Assembly: GCA_015501605.1 (NCBI GenBank)
Contig: JADNRZ010000005.1
Coordinates: 992,001-1,056,000 of the forward strand
DNA: 64,000 nucleotides
Direction: 5' to 3'
From: Panaeolus papilionaceus
Lineage: Eukaryota; Basidiomycota; Agaricomycetes; Agaricales
Under the pieces are notes generated by a model, which was not told where the DNA came from, did no database searches, and was given only the letters and a program-made list of their open reading frames with translations. Both the position numbers and the translations under genes were made by a program. How positions within the stretch are numbered: position 1 is the first letter of the stretch; the number at the start of each line of letters is the position of its first letter. This document shows, piece by piece, positions 12,198-23,605 of this stretch.

Positions 12198-13661
12198 TCA
12201 TAAAAACCAGGCAAGCAATCCAGCCAACAAACAAAGCGCCCCAGTCCCGAAACCATTGAGCCTCGGACGAAGCGCGCTAGACGAGTTGGAGTCGGTAACG
12301 GTGGTGTTAGTTCCGGTCTTGCTGAACACTCGGATTGAGGCTATTTCGAAATAGGCTGTGTCGTAGGTCGATGGTGGACCTAAGACGTACTGCGGATAGC
12401 ATTTGTCGGGAGTGCTGGGACAGGTGTCTGAAATGGTCGGCCTAGCGAAATCTGGAGATTGAGAAAGAGATTAGGTTTAAACAAGTAAGACTGGCGTGGC
12501 GCAATTGATACATACCCCCACAAAGAGTGATGTCAAGAATGAGATGTTGAGGCTGGAAGAATTTGGCAGGATCGCATCCAGTGTTGGGGAAATTCGCAAC
12601 CGGTAATCCTAATGCTGAAGTATCAAAAGAATTGCCGGATGACAGCACACTGGGTATGTCCTTTCTGCTGAAGAACCAGATGCTGTGGAAAGTCCTCAGA
12701 AATATAGACTGAGATTCAAATGGAAGATCGCCTACGAAACGCCGGTAGCAGCAAGCTCAGTTATGAAGATACCTCCACCAGCTTGGGCAAAAGGTGCGCC
12801 ATAAGCAGCTGGATTCGGGTCAGTGGTGACACAGCCCATATTGTTATTGCTATCAGCTGAGCAATCGGTTGATAAGACTTGAGAAGACGACTGCTGCTGT
12901 CCGACTTGGGTACACCCAGGGGTGGTGTGAAGACTCATTCTGTTGTTAGTGATCAAGTTGACTCCCTCGAACGTATCAATTTCCCTGTAGGATAGATGCG
13001 TGAGGGCTATGGGCATTGTGATAGCGCTTATTACGTACCCGCCTTCTGGCCAACTGGGCGCTTGCGACCACCTGGGATTTTCATTAGTAGGCATATCATG
13101 GTGGTGTGGGAGGGTGTCTTACCATGCCGGCCAAACGGAACACTAAAAATAGCATTTCAGTCGCCACATCCATAGATACCAAAAAAACTTACTCCGTAGG
13201 GTACATGAAGAAAATCTGCGATCCAGACGCTTCCGACACCATAGCGAACATTGGTTTGCATTCGGACGGTATCTCTTTTGTTGTTAAAGACGACGTTTGT
13301 TGAATTGTCCACTTTGACGAAGGCGTGATTGGAAGTGGGGTCCACGAAGGCGAGTTTGGAGGATGTGGCTTGGGCTGCTGTAACGAAGCTGCATAGGGGT
13401 TGTTAGCATTTAGAATAAATCGAAGAAGAGACGTTGGAATTATGTACTTGGCGTCTCCATTTGTGAGGTTGTCAGCTAAACAAAAGTCTTGTGAGGACGG
13501 TGTAGCAAGCAGGAAGACATGAACTGACGAGCGCCATAGAAGTCCCAACCATTGAAGAATGTAGATCCGGAGTAATCTCTTATCAGGTCATACTTTTCTG
13601 CAGAGACGACGGTCGTAAAGAGTGCAAGCCACACAAGGACAGAATGAGGAGTGGGCTTCAT
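12198..13661 (-). CDS. Secreted GPI-anchored GH16 family beta-glucanase/transglycosylase
   Basis: The signal peptide MKPTPHSVLVWLALFTTVVSA is followed by EKYDLIRDYSG and WDFYG, the usual start of fungal GH16 enzymes. The GH16 catalytic motif is intact once an intron is removed: WPEGG|EIDTFEGVN near 12985, with both Glu and the Asp in place. Later blocks include MSLHTTPGCTQVG and HLILDITLCG. After a Ser/Thr-rich stretch (TNTTVTDSNSSSA) the protein ends in a hydrophobic tail, GTGALCLLAGLLAWFL, typical of a GPI attachment signal. About seven short introns are used. GH16 enzymes of this type cut or re-link beta-1,3/1,4- or 1,3/1,6-glucans. A cell-wall location is inferred from the signal peptide and GPI tail. 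Confidence 0.93.
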
Positions 13662-13697
13662 GATGAGCTATGACAAGGCTGCACAGATGACTCCATG

Positions 13698-13705
13698 CTT
13701 TATAC
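13698..13705 (-). promoter_or_regulatory. TATA-like box of the GH16 gene
   Basis: Minus-strand GTATAAAG lies about 37-44 bp upstream of the ATG at 13661. Confidence 0.5.
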
Positions 13706-14406
13706 CCCTTCGGCACCTCGAAACGGTCATTCAAACGGAGCGAGGTGTGTCCCACGTTGCAAACATGGACTTTATCATCAGAACAAGGGCCCGGTTTGCG
13801 CAGTGATATGCAACAACTGAGCTAAAAATAGCAAATGTGATGAAGTCGTCTCGAGTCCCAACTCTTTTGTTGGAATCAGCAGAGAAAGTCCATGGATGAA
13901 GTTTCAACAGCTTTTCCTGCTGCAAAGTTGCATCGTCCCAGATATTGAACATTCAACAGAAATTCCTCTACTGAGAGGCGGTGAGATCTGGTGAGATGCA
14001 GTGAAATTGTCCGACTCGGACCATTTGCGTAATAATGGCAACCTCTATTGGTATCCTGTTTACAGGTTTACAGCTAAAAACATTGTTTTGTTCACAGGAG
14101 ATGTCATTGAATCTGTAGATATAAGTAGAGAGAGGGAAGGAGAGGTCATAAGGGGGGAAGAGGTCAAGAATCGAATCGCTCATGATCATGATCGGCATAG
14201 GTTCGGCCTGAGAGATTGAATCCCGTGATTCTTCTCACGGACATGAGCCACGTCTGTCGCGTTGTGCAAAGTGAAATCGAGTGGACTTTAGTGTTAAATC
14301 AGAGGCAACAGACTTTATATCTTTCTAATTATCCCTCACATCTCCTGTCTCCTCCTTTCTCTTCATACAATCTCCTTAGATTTGGCACTCAGGATTTATT
14401 GCCGAC
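13706..14406. other. Divergent intergenic region between GH16 gene and COPA
   Basis: Upstream region of two divergent genes. I see no supported coding sequence. Confidence 0.6.
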
Positions 14407-17400
14407 ATGTCGGTAATGCTCACAAAGTTTGAATCTAAAAGCAACCGCGTAAAAGGTATTGTTAGTGTCATCATCGTTGTCACTTCGCAGTACTCACCAG
14501 CGCAATGGCTTCATGTCCTTCTGATTACAAGGTCTTGCATTCCATCCAACACAACCTTTGCTTGCGGCATCGCTCCATAATGGCAGCGTTCAATTATGGA
14601 ATTACCGTATGGGCGTTCTTGTTGATAGATTTGAAGAGCATGAAGGTAGATTGTCAAGTCGTTTTGCCATCGGAGCATATCTCACTCCAACACCATTACT
14701 TTAGGACCTGTGAGAGCAGTTGCAATTCACCCAACTCGAGCTCTGCTGGCTACAGGAGGAGATGATTATAAAATCAAAGTGTGGGGTGCGTTGAATCATA
14801 TACATACATATTACAAGTCAATAGAACCCCTGCTGATATATGTTGTTAGATATTCGACCCCAAAACCGCCGTTGCCTTTTCACTTTGCACGGCCATTTGG
14901 ACTACGTTCGCACAGTTCAATTCCATCATGAAATGCCTTGGATTGTAAGTTTCGCTTCTGTCGTCCGGGCACATCAAACCAATCACCGTCTACACAGCTT
15001 TCTTCCTCGGACGACCAAACTATTAGGATATGGAACAGTACATCCCGCCAGTGTATTGCAGTCCTGACAGGCCATTCGCACTACGTCATGTCCGCTCAAT
15101 TCCATCCCAAAGAGGATCTCATCGTTTCCGCTTCGATGGATCAAACCGTCCGCGTGTGGGATATCTCTGGTCTGCGAAAGGGATCTCCCAACCAGGGAGG
15201 TCCTGGAAGCTCCAGTCACGGTGGTCCAGGAACTTTCGAGACATTTGATTCCTTCTCAACCGTCAAACACGTTCTGGAAGGTCATGACCGCGGTGTCAAC
15301 TTCGCCATGTTCCACCCAACTCTACCCCTCATCATTTCCGCAGCTGATGACCGTGCTATTAAGATTTGGAGGATGAGCGAGACGAAGGCTTGGGAGGTTG
15401 ATTCTTGTCGCGGACATTTCAACAACGTTTCCAGCGCGTTATTCCACCCTAAACACGAATTGATCGTGTCTTGCGGCGAAGATAAGACCGTACGCGTATG
15501 GGACTTGGCCAAGAGGTCGTCCATTCAAACTTTCCGCAGGGAGCACGACCGATTCTGGGTTCTCGCTGCCCACCCTAATTTGAACCTGTTTGCTGCTGGT
15601 CACGATAACGGTTTGATTGTTTTCAAATTGGAGAGGGAACGACCTGCTTTCTCCGTTCATCAAGATACGCTTTACTATGTTCGCGACAAATACGTCCGTC
15701 AGTACGATTTCAACACTGGCGCCGATATTGGTCTCCTCAGTGTCCGCAAATTCGGCAGCCCCTATGTTCCTCCACGCACTCTCAGCTTCAACCCTGCAGA
15801 AAGAGCTGTCATTTTGACCATCAGCTCCGACAACGGCCTATACGAGTTGACCAACTTACCCCAACAAGCTCAAGGCGAATTGAAGGATTCTAGTGTCGAT
15901 GGAAAGAAGGGCAGTGGTCAAAGCGCTATTTTCGTGGCTCGTAACAGATTCGCCGTTCTCAACAAAACTACTCAGGTTCGCCGCGTTCTAGTATATGATT
16001 ATTCTCTTTTTTTAAAGTCGTCTTCAACAGCTTATTGAAGTTCGGGACTTGTCCAACACTGTCGTCAAGAGCATCAAAGCTCCTGTGCAAACAAACGAGA
16101 TCTTCTACGGTGGAACAGCGTGCCTCATCCTCAGCTCGCCTACATCCGTCGTCCTCTACGACATCCAGCAACAGAAGACGATTGCCGAAATCAACTCACC
16201 ACCAGTGAAGTATGCTGTTTGGAGTAATGACAGCTCTCTCGTCGCCCTCATGAGCAAGCACAGTTCGTCTTCTCGTTTTGTGGTTATCTCCTTCACTTCT
16301 AAATCTTCCATGTAGCCATCATCATCACCAACAAGAACTTCAGCCATCACAGCATCGTCCATGAGACCATCCGTATCAAATCTGGCGCTTGGGATGACGC
16401 TGGAGTCTTCATTTACTCAACGTTGAACCACATCAAATATTGCCTGGCGCAGGGGTAAGTTTAGGTCGTTGACCCTCTCTGCGCTCATTCTAACCGTCAT
16501 TTAAGTGATCATGGAGTCATTTGCACTCTGGACAATCCTGTCTATCTCACCCGTATCAAGGGCAAGACCGTCCACTGTCTTGATCGCTCTGCCCGCCCTC
16601 GTACTATCACGTTCGACCCTACTGAGTATCGTTTCAAGCTTGCACTCCTCAAAAACAACTACGAGGAGATGTTGTATATCATCAAAACTTCGACCCTTTT
16701 GGGTCAGAGCATCATTGCTTACTTGCAGCAAAAAGGTTTCCCAGAGGTAATATTTAGTTCTGACTTGTGAGGCGAAAACTAAACAAGGCCATTCGTAGAT
16801 CGCATTGCACTTCGTTCAAGACACCAATACACGGTTTGAGTTGGCCATTGAATGTGGTAACCTTGATGTGGCAATGGAAACTGCCAGGTCCATCAATCGC
16901 CCAGAATGCTGGAACAGGTTGGCCCTGCAGGCGTTGAAGCAGGGTAACCACAAGGTCACCATAGTTCTTGATTGTCTTTCGAAATTATGCTCATCGCCAT
17001 CCGAATCCAGGTCGTTGAGAAAGCCTATCAACAGACGAAGAGTTTTGATAAGCTTTCATTCCTGTACTTGGCCACTGGTAGCACCGACAAGCTTTCCAAA
17101 ATGCAGAAGATTGCCGATGCCCGTGGTGATCCCATGTCGCGTTTCCACAACGCTTTGTATGCCGGTGATGTTGCCAGCAGGATCTCTGTTCTCAGAGATG
17201 TTGGCTTGCGTAAGTTAAATTATCTTTGGAAAAGCCTGCCTAAAGTACTCAAATTTCGTCATCAGATCCTTTGGCTTACCTTACCGCCAAAACCAATGGT
17301 CTCGACGATTTGGCCGCAGAAATCCTGGGGGCTGCTGGATTGACAGAAGATGACATTGACGATGTCCCCTCGTATGGAGCTTCCACTGTCAAGCCACCTC

Positions 17401-18729
17401 CAGTCATCACCACCAGTACCGACCTTCTCTGGCCCTCGTTGTCAACTGGAGAGAGCTTCTTTGATCGTGCTCTTGCTAATGGCCAATTGGAAGGTGGCGT
17501 GGAACCTTCGTACACCAATGGTGATGCGGCTGGTTCGGCGCTTGATGCCTGGGCGAAGGAGGAGGAAGAGGGCGAGGAGCTTGATCCTGCTGAGGAAGGC
17601 TGGGAGCTCGACGCTGACGGGGGCGAGTTCCATGTCCCTGACGATGAAGAGGATGCCGTGGAGGAACTGGGTGCTGGCGCAACTCCTGGACCTGATGAGC
17701 CAGAACTTTGGGCCCGCGGCTCTGGTTTGGCTGTTGACCACGTCGCTGCTGGATCATTCGACTCTGCCATGACGCTTCTCAACCGTCAATTTGGTATTGT
17801 GAACTTTGAGCAGCTCAAGCCTGAATTCCTTTCGATATACCGTGCAGCTCACATTCACATTACGACTTTCGCTTCCTTGCCTCCTTTGAAGCTACATGTT
17901 CGCCGTAGCCCAACTGATGCACCTCCCAATCGCCTGCGCCCTGTGGTTGTGAAGACATTGCAGGCTATCCGCTCAGAGCTTGCGGACGGATATCGTTTCG
18001 TATCTGGTAACAAACTTACTGATGCCGCCAACGTGTTCCGTTCCGTCCTAAAATCGTTGTTGTTGGTTGTCCTGACTTCGGACGACGAAGCCACTCTGGT
18101 GCGTACTTGATACCATTCCGAGTTATTCTTCAAGGTTACTGATGATATTTCATATGCAGTGGCGCGAGACCGTTACCGCTGCTCGCGAATACCTGCTTGG
18201 AGTGACCATTGAATTGGAGAGGCGAAGACTGGTTGAGGAAGAGCCAGACAATGTTCAGCGTAACCTAGAGCTCGCTGCCTACTTCACTCAGTGCGCTTTG
18301 CAACCACCACACCTGCAAATCGCCCTGCGGAGCGCTATCAATGCCTTTACCAAGGCCAACAACCACGCTCACGCTGCTCGCTTCGCCAAGAGGCTGTTGG
18401 AGCTTAAACCCGATCCTAAGATTGTCGCTCTGGTAATTATTTCGCACTTAATTTCACTATAACAATCCTAATAGTGTCCTTCTCAGGCCCAACAACGCAT
18501 TCAAGCTGGAAACCGCAACCCACGAAATGCTGTTGAAATCTCATATGACGAGTTCACACCCTTTGAAATTTGCGCCGCAACATATACACCCATCTACAAG
18601 GGATCTCCAACAGTGCACTGTCCGTACACAGATGCCGCTTACCTACCCCAATACAAGGGCACTTTGGACGCACTTATCGAGCTAACCGAGATTGGTGCAT
18701 CGGCGTCAGGGCTGCCTGCAGCTTGGTGA
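14407..18729 (+). CDS. COP1: Coatomer subunit alpha (alpha-COP)
   Basis: The spliced protein is about 1,200 residues, full length for alpha-COP. The start [17 protein letters not shown] matches the family and is followed by an intron. The N-terminal WD40 propeller includes [63 protein letters not shown] and [14 protein letters not shown] second propeller and the alpha-solenoid follow ([40 protein letters not shown]). An acidic linker near 17560-17690 precedes the C-terminal domain (FCPYTD-type block, here [16 protein letters not shown]) and the end [15 protein letters not shown]. Alpha-COP is part of the COPI coat that returns cargo from Golgi to ER; its N-terminal propeller binds K(X)KXX tails. 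About ten short introns all resolve in phase. Confidence 0.98.
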
Positions 18730-19173
18730 ACGTAACAAGTGGGGCGTACACCTCGTTTTCTTTTTTCTAATGCATACAGCCAATCTTATATTTTCTTTGG
18801 CCTTGGCAGTTGACGGATTCCCCTTTTACTTCTTTCGTGTATCGTTCCAACAATATATCATTCTTTTCGTTCTCGTAAAAATAGGTTGATGGTGACCTGG
18901 CTAGGGCCATCCTTGATTGCTTATTGGAGCCACAGAGCGTATACATGTGTGAGTAGGTAAAACAGAGTATGATAACATCGGAATGAGGATAGTGGGTAAC
19001 CGAGGACACAACAGGTCTAGGATCTATGCAATGCAATGTAAACCAAAAAACATTTTGAACCCATGATCTTGAAGTGCGAATAATAGTGATGATGCTGGGG
19101 AATATATATATACAGAGCATGGTGCAGTAAAGGAAAACAGTAAGTGATGACGAAGGTGTGGGGCAAAACCTGT
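18730..19173. other. Convergent 3' intergenic region
   Basis: Downstream of COPA (plus) and of the membrane-protein gene (minus). It is T-rich at first, then mixed, with no gene. Confidence 0.6.
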
Positions 19174-19944
19174 CTACCATCCTGTGTAGATCTCTAGTAG
19201 AAGCAATGAGCCTATGACGCCTGCTGCTAGTCGTACCATGAAGAACATGGGATGGTCCACCGTCCATTTGTTGAATATTGCTGTTTTTGATTCAACAGAA
19301 GCGAAGAGGGATTCCCGAAAGTCCATGAAGTATTCTTTGAGGGAATCAAATCGCTGCTCCACAGAGCCTGTTAATAAAGGTTTTAGAATTTGAGTATGAG
19401 TTATGTTGAAGGACCGTACCGGGCATTGCGCCGTGTGCAAGGAAACTCGAATAGAGGATGAAGAGGATGAGTAGCTCGAGCAGGAGCAAGCAGGGGAGAA
19501 GGACAATGATGGGACCGAAGAATATTGCCCATGCGATGGCATGGAAGGGCGTCGGATGTGTCCGGACTGAAAATTAGAATGATAAGGGGGTATGTATAGG
19601 CGTTTTCAATCGAACAGCTTACTGAATTGGAAGGATATAATGATAATTTGTGAAACCCAAGCCCCTGTACAAACATTAGATTGCATAGCCCAATCGTTTG
19701 AAGAACGTACCTAGTGATGGTAGAGCATAGGTCAACCATTGAACAACCGATCTCACAGCATAAACAGCAAAACCCCCTGAGTATATGCTAATCAATACCG
19801 TCAAGCCAAGGATGTGTTATGAATGGACGTACATATCTGCCCGAACAGATGTTTTGTCCACTCCCAGTCACTTTGGGTGTCTTCAACTAATAGGGCGGGC
19901 ACGTCCGCAAGCCAGGCCCCATTCCCGCCAGTCTGAAGGTACAT
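19174..19944 (-). CDS. Small multi-pass membrane protein, family unknown
   Basis: ATG at 19944 opens MYLQTGGNGAWLADVPALL in frame across what first looked like an acceptor site. Exons at 19833-19944, about 19710-19780 and about 19625-19665, plus two more, join in phase. They give about 185 residues: an amphipathic start, SVVQWLTYALPSLGAWVSQI, then FHAIAWAIFFGPIIVLL, CLLLLELLILFILYSSFLAH, a soluble loop (SVEQRFDSLKEYFMDFRESL), MFFMVRLAAGVIGSLLLLEI and the stop after YTGW. Three to four membrane helices are visible. I do not recognise a characterised family. It could be an ER or lipid-droplet shaping protein, but nothing in the sequence proves that. Confidence 0.8.
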
Positions 19945-20531
19945 TTCCGGGCTTATTTAAAGCAATAAGATTGGTTTTGCAGTGTATTGCGCAGTAAAAA
20001 CCCGGGTCTTGAGCAGGTTGTGCCAGCAAGCTGTCCGTTAGGAGACAAGACGACGACTGTGGTTATGAGAGTAGTATACTCACAAATAATCAAGTCGAAT
20101 GCCACCAAGAATGTATCCGAGTTGGAAGTTCGCAGCCTCAAGGCTGGTTAAGGAGTCGAAGAAGAGTCAGACATCCAGCGCGTGTCGAAGTCCACGCCGC
20201 GCACGTGTCTCGAGACCTGCCGAACTGTGACTGAAATTACGGCAATGACCAACTGTCATTTCTCTCCCTCTCACAACATGACCAAGGTCTTTTTATATTG
20301 ATTCATATTTGTTTCCTTTCAAAGGACTAGTGCACTTAGCACAAGCGCATAAATTCCTCCTACACTGTGGCCTAGGTTACTACATCCAATAAAGGGAAAT
20401 ATTTCCCAAATAGGCATGCTCCACCTGCGATGATGATGATTGATGAAGGTGCTTGCGTCCGTGCAACCTTGAATCTTGACATTAATGATTGACTCTTCCA
20501 CAATCATTGGATATATTTGATTGGATGTCCC
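19945..20531. other. Intergenic, contains one copy of a dispersed 95-bp homology
   Basis: No gene is supported. Bases 20022-20116 resemble 22551-22646 (see the repeat entries). The rest, up to the start of the GTPase duplication unit, shows nothing. Confidence 0.6.
20022..20116. repeat. Diverged direct repeat X, copy 1
   Basis: Matches 22551-22646 in the same orientation. A core of 77 bases compared by hand agrees at roughly three quarters of positions, including GGAGACAAG and CCAAGAATGTA. On the minus strand both copies can be read in one frame with shared residues (DTFL..F ... VVLSPNG versus DCTFLAGF ... VIILSPRN). Both may therefore be relics of one coding sequence. Confidence 0.75.
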
Positions 20532-22551
20532 CATAGTGGACATAATTAGTATTCATGTTATACTTCACCTCGGTGGGATTCCTGCCGATCAGCATTCGAA
20601 TTCACAAACTGAGGCAAGGTTGAACCGGCTTCTATGGGTGAGTAGACCAAAATATCACCCATTAGACACTGAATATTTATAGGGAGAATATTCATTTCGG
20701 CAGGGAATATATATCTTGTCATCTATCACTCGTTCCCCTGTGACTTGCGCGTCGCATTGGTATTTTGACACAGAAACGAATTTTCGGTTGACCCTTCTTG
20801 TATGTCCCAATGGATGTATGGTAGGACAGCAGAATTTCCAGACAGAACGGCAAACCAGGATTATGCACGAATTATGCCAGTTGCTTACTATAATTATTTC
20901 GACTAATGGAGGGCAGCCGCGGATTCAGCGTTCTTCGAGTGAACTACACGTGGTCGATGCATGGTATGTGCATGGTGCTTTCAGAGCATCTCAATCAAGG
21001 ACGGTAAACGCCAGTGATACTTCTCCCTTTGACTTCAACCATGGTCTCCGAATCAAAGGTACGGAAATTTCTGTACTTGACAGTGGTTATTCTCATGCAT
21101 GGTTTTATGATATAGCCAACGTACGACTGGATCAATGTGCCCGCTAACAAAGGGTCTATATCTGTCCAGCCAGTAAAGAACATTCCCCCCAACTCCGAGT
21201 CTTATAACATTTTGTGAGTGTTCAGAAATAGGCTTACTAACTTGAGTTAACCCTATTGCTTTGCGTCGTCCAGGGTTATGGGTATGACAAGCGTTGGGAA
21301 AAGCAAAGTGAGCGCTTATTTCGTCAAATTGATCGCTGAATATGACATGTAATAAACTAACAATTTCCTAGTTTATTGAATCCTTTTCGTCAAAACCTTT
21401 AAAAAATCCAATTTCTGGAAGTTCTCTTGAAAGCACCACACGAGACCTCACAGTGTACAAACTAGTTAATGTTGAATTACACGGGGGGTATCCAATTTTT
21501 CTGATTGACACTCCTGGTTTCGCGGATCCCAATTTATCGGAAATGACTGTCGTGAAACAAATTCAAGGCTGGATGCGAACCAAGTAAGTCCGCCGCATTG
21601 TTTCTCTAATACTCCTCTTCGTCTCATACCAAAAATGCAGTAAAATTGAAGTCATACATCACATCCTCTTCTTGGATCGAATCTCAGATACCAGAGTTGC
21701 AGGAATCAAAGGAAAGGTTTTTGATATGTTTAAAGAACTAACGGGGAGTGGCTCGGCAGAGAACATTACGATTCTCACCACTATGTGGGATCTAATGCAG
21801 TACACGGAGAAGCAGAAGATCCAGGCCGAAGCCCGATTTCAGCAACTCAAGAATGAGCATTGGAAGGTACATCAGTCGCGAGATGATTTTCACAAGGTGT
21901 ATCTACTAATGGAATTTTCAGGAATTTATTGATAAAGGCGCCCGGATACTCAAATTCGAACACACACAGAGCTCGGCACTCGAGGCTGTAGATCAATGCC
22001 TCCTTCACGGTATTCGGAAACACTTTGACTTCGTACAAGCGATAAGCAACGATCAGGACATACGCGACACCAACGTTGCAGAAAACATGCGGCAGATGCT
22101 AGGGGAGCGCGTCGCCAGCGTCTATCTTGAATACAGAGAAACTATCAAAGGCTTGGAAGAGTGCAACAGAGATCCGACCCCGAATGAAAACCTGAGAGGA
22201 CTTCTGTTGGAGAAGAAACCACAGCTAGAAGGTAACCTTATTCAGTTCGTTCAAGAGCTGGAGGAGTGCGGATATCCCAAGGACGACATAGCAAAACAAT
22301 GGCCGGATCTTCCAGAGAAGTCCCTAGATCTGGAAGCATTGAGGAAAAGGAAAGGATTCTTTGAAAAGCTCAAGAGTTTTTTGCAACGAGCTTTCTGACA
22401 TTGACGAACCCGCATACGTTTCTGTGTATACCTCTGCACAATTAAATTAATATGTAGTCTTCGTGACAAGTTATCTTCGTTCGTTTATTTAATAGTCATG
22501 ATTCTTCACCAATCGGAAACTTTGTCGTCGCTCTCCTTGCATTCCATTTGT
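20532..22551 (+). repeat. GTPase duplication unit, copy 1
   Basis: This about 2-kb stretch is repeated at 25618-27631 in the same orientation. Similarity starts near ATTAGTATTC, runs through about 500 bp of upstream DNA and the whole GTPase gene with its introns, and ends near GCATTCCATTTGTA. Confidence 0.9.
21041..22398 (+). CDS. AIG1-like fungal GTPase, copy 1
   Basis: Six exons read in phase from ATG 21041 (MVSESK|PTYDWINVPANKG...). The G domain shows G1 GMTSVGKS (split by introns on both sides), G3 DTPGF (LIDTPGFADPNLSEM) and a TTMWD block in the G4 position, as in fungal AIG1-like proteins. A helical C-terminus follows, ending FFEKLKSFLQRAF, with stop 22396-22398. The spliced length is about 350 residues. 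Splice sites include AACATTTT|gtgagt, AGCAAA|gtgagc, GAACCAA|gtaagt and CATTGGAAG|gtacat. Relatives are expanded in mushroom genomes; their function is not established, and animal and plant relatives act in immunity. It is paired with a close copy about 5 kb downstream. Confidence 0.88.
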
Positions 22552-22752
22552 AAGCAAGCTATTCGTTACGAGGAGACAAGATGATGACTGCGTTTGTGGG
22601 AGTATTATACCCCGAAATATTTGAGTTAAATCCCGCCAAGAATGTACAATCACCCTTGGCCACTCGAGTTGCATTTCGCTTTTTTCCAACTGTGATTTCC
22701 CCTTTAATCCGGCCACCTTGAGAATTGGAAGGAAATAGCTTCGCCACATGAA
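22399..22752. other. 3' flank of GTPase copy 1 with repeat X copy 2
   Basis: The first about 150 bp still belong to the duplication unit. Repeat X copy 2 follows at 22551-22646, then unremarkable sequence up to a T-run at 22753. Confidence 0.6.
22551..22646. repeat. Diverged direct repeat X, copy 2
   Basis: Partner of 20022-20116, same orientation. It directly abuts the end of GTPase duplication unit 1. Confidence 0.75.
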
Positions 22753-22766
22753 TTTTTTTTTTTTTT
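22753..22766 (-). other. T14 run, possible poly-A tail of a minus-strand retro-insertion
   Basis: Fourteen consecutive T on the plus strand, read as A14 on the minus strand. The run lies about 80 bp beyond the end of a minus-strand retroelement-like open frame (22849-23457), where a 3' poly-A tail would be expected. Confidence 0.45.
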
Positions 22767-22848
22767 GATAAAGATAAGACTCAAGAGTCAGGTATCGGAG
22801 TGTATCCAGTGGGGCGAACTCGAAATTTTCACCACCCAGGTAATGATG

Positions 22849-23605
22849 TCAGTGTGGATAGTACATTCTCATTTTTGATGCAAAACCAGTTCCGTTTGTT
22901 CCAAAATGTGGAATACATACTGCAGGCTCCCCGAAAGCTTGTGATTGAACCGACATGATTAAGGGAGAGGACTGGAAAGGACCCCTAAGGATACTTTCCG
23001 TATCCTCCCTTGTGTATGCCAGTGGACCTGTCACTCTTCCAGTCTTGACCTCGCCAGAGAGGTATTCGTCAATGATTTCGTAGTGATCGTCAATGGCAGC
23101 ATGATTAGGAAGGGTATTAGAACAAGAAAGAGGGGGCATGTGCCCAATAGGAAAACTGTAGCGGAGATTGCGAACAAGGTCGGGATAAATAGAAAAAAGG
23201 TTATGCTTATTAAGAAAGGAGTCAAAGGCGTCGGCATGATAGGGTTGATGAATTTTATTCAAAATATTTGGGAAGGTACGAAAGGGAGGATCAAAAGGTG
23301 GGCATGTATAGACTGAAGCGAGCAATGATGGGTAGAGAAGAGTGGGTGGTTTAGCGGCCGCTAGAAGGGCCTCGACATTAGGAGGTCTTCCTGCACGTAA
23401 GTGAGGGGGCATGATGACCCTTGGATCCACAGAAGGAACTTGAACAGACATGGACATGATTCAGAGTGGCAGTCCTGTGACCTCCACACTCAGTGAAAGT
23501 TCTGCCTCGGGTGTTAAATGCAATGCAAATTTCTTTACCCTCTCGTGTATAAATCTTCCCGTCCTTGAGCTTGGCGGGGAGGTGACTGGTGAGATTCGTG
23601 GTCAA
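22849..23605 (-). pseudogene. Relic of a DIRS-type retroelement ORF (N-terminal and linker part)
   Basis: Two overlapping minus-strand frames look like pieces of one retroelement protein. The upstream piece (23605-23378) carries a knuckle-like block: GKEICIAFNTRGRTF, then HVCSSSFCGSKGHHAPSL. The downstream piece (23457-22849) carries YPDLVRNLRYSFPIGH, DEYLSGEVKTGRVTGPL and RGPFQSSPL. From memory these blocks precede the reverse transcriptase in agaricomycete DIRS/tyrosine-recombinase elements. The frame shifts between the two pieces, and the second piece stops soon after without any reverse-transcriptase YxDD block, so it is not a complete element. It could still be a short host gene, but I think a relic is likelier. 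Confidence 0.55.

Noticed and set aside
19990..20141. 5' exon of the membrane-protein gene at 19174
   Set aside because: The gene has an in-frame ATG at 19944, and the upstream stretch is repeat X, which recurs at 22551 without the gene.
20716..21147. Open frame of 143 codons upstream of GTPase copy 1
   Set aside because: It overlaps the true start exon and intron of the GTPase in another frame. The matching region of copy 2 is not open.
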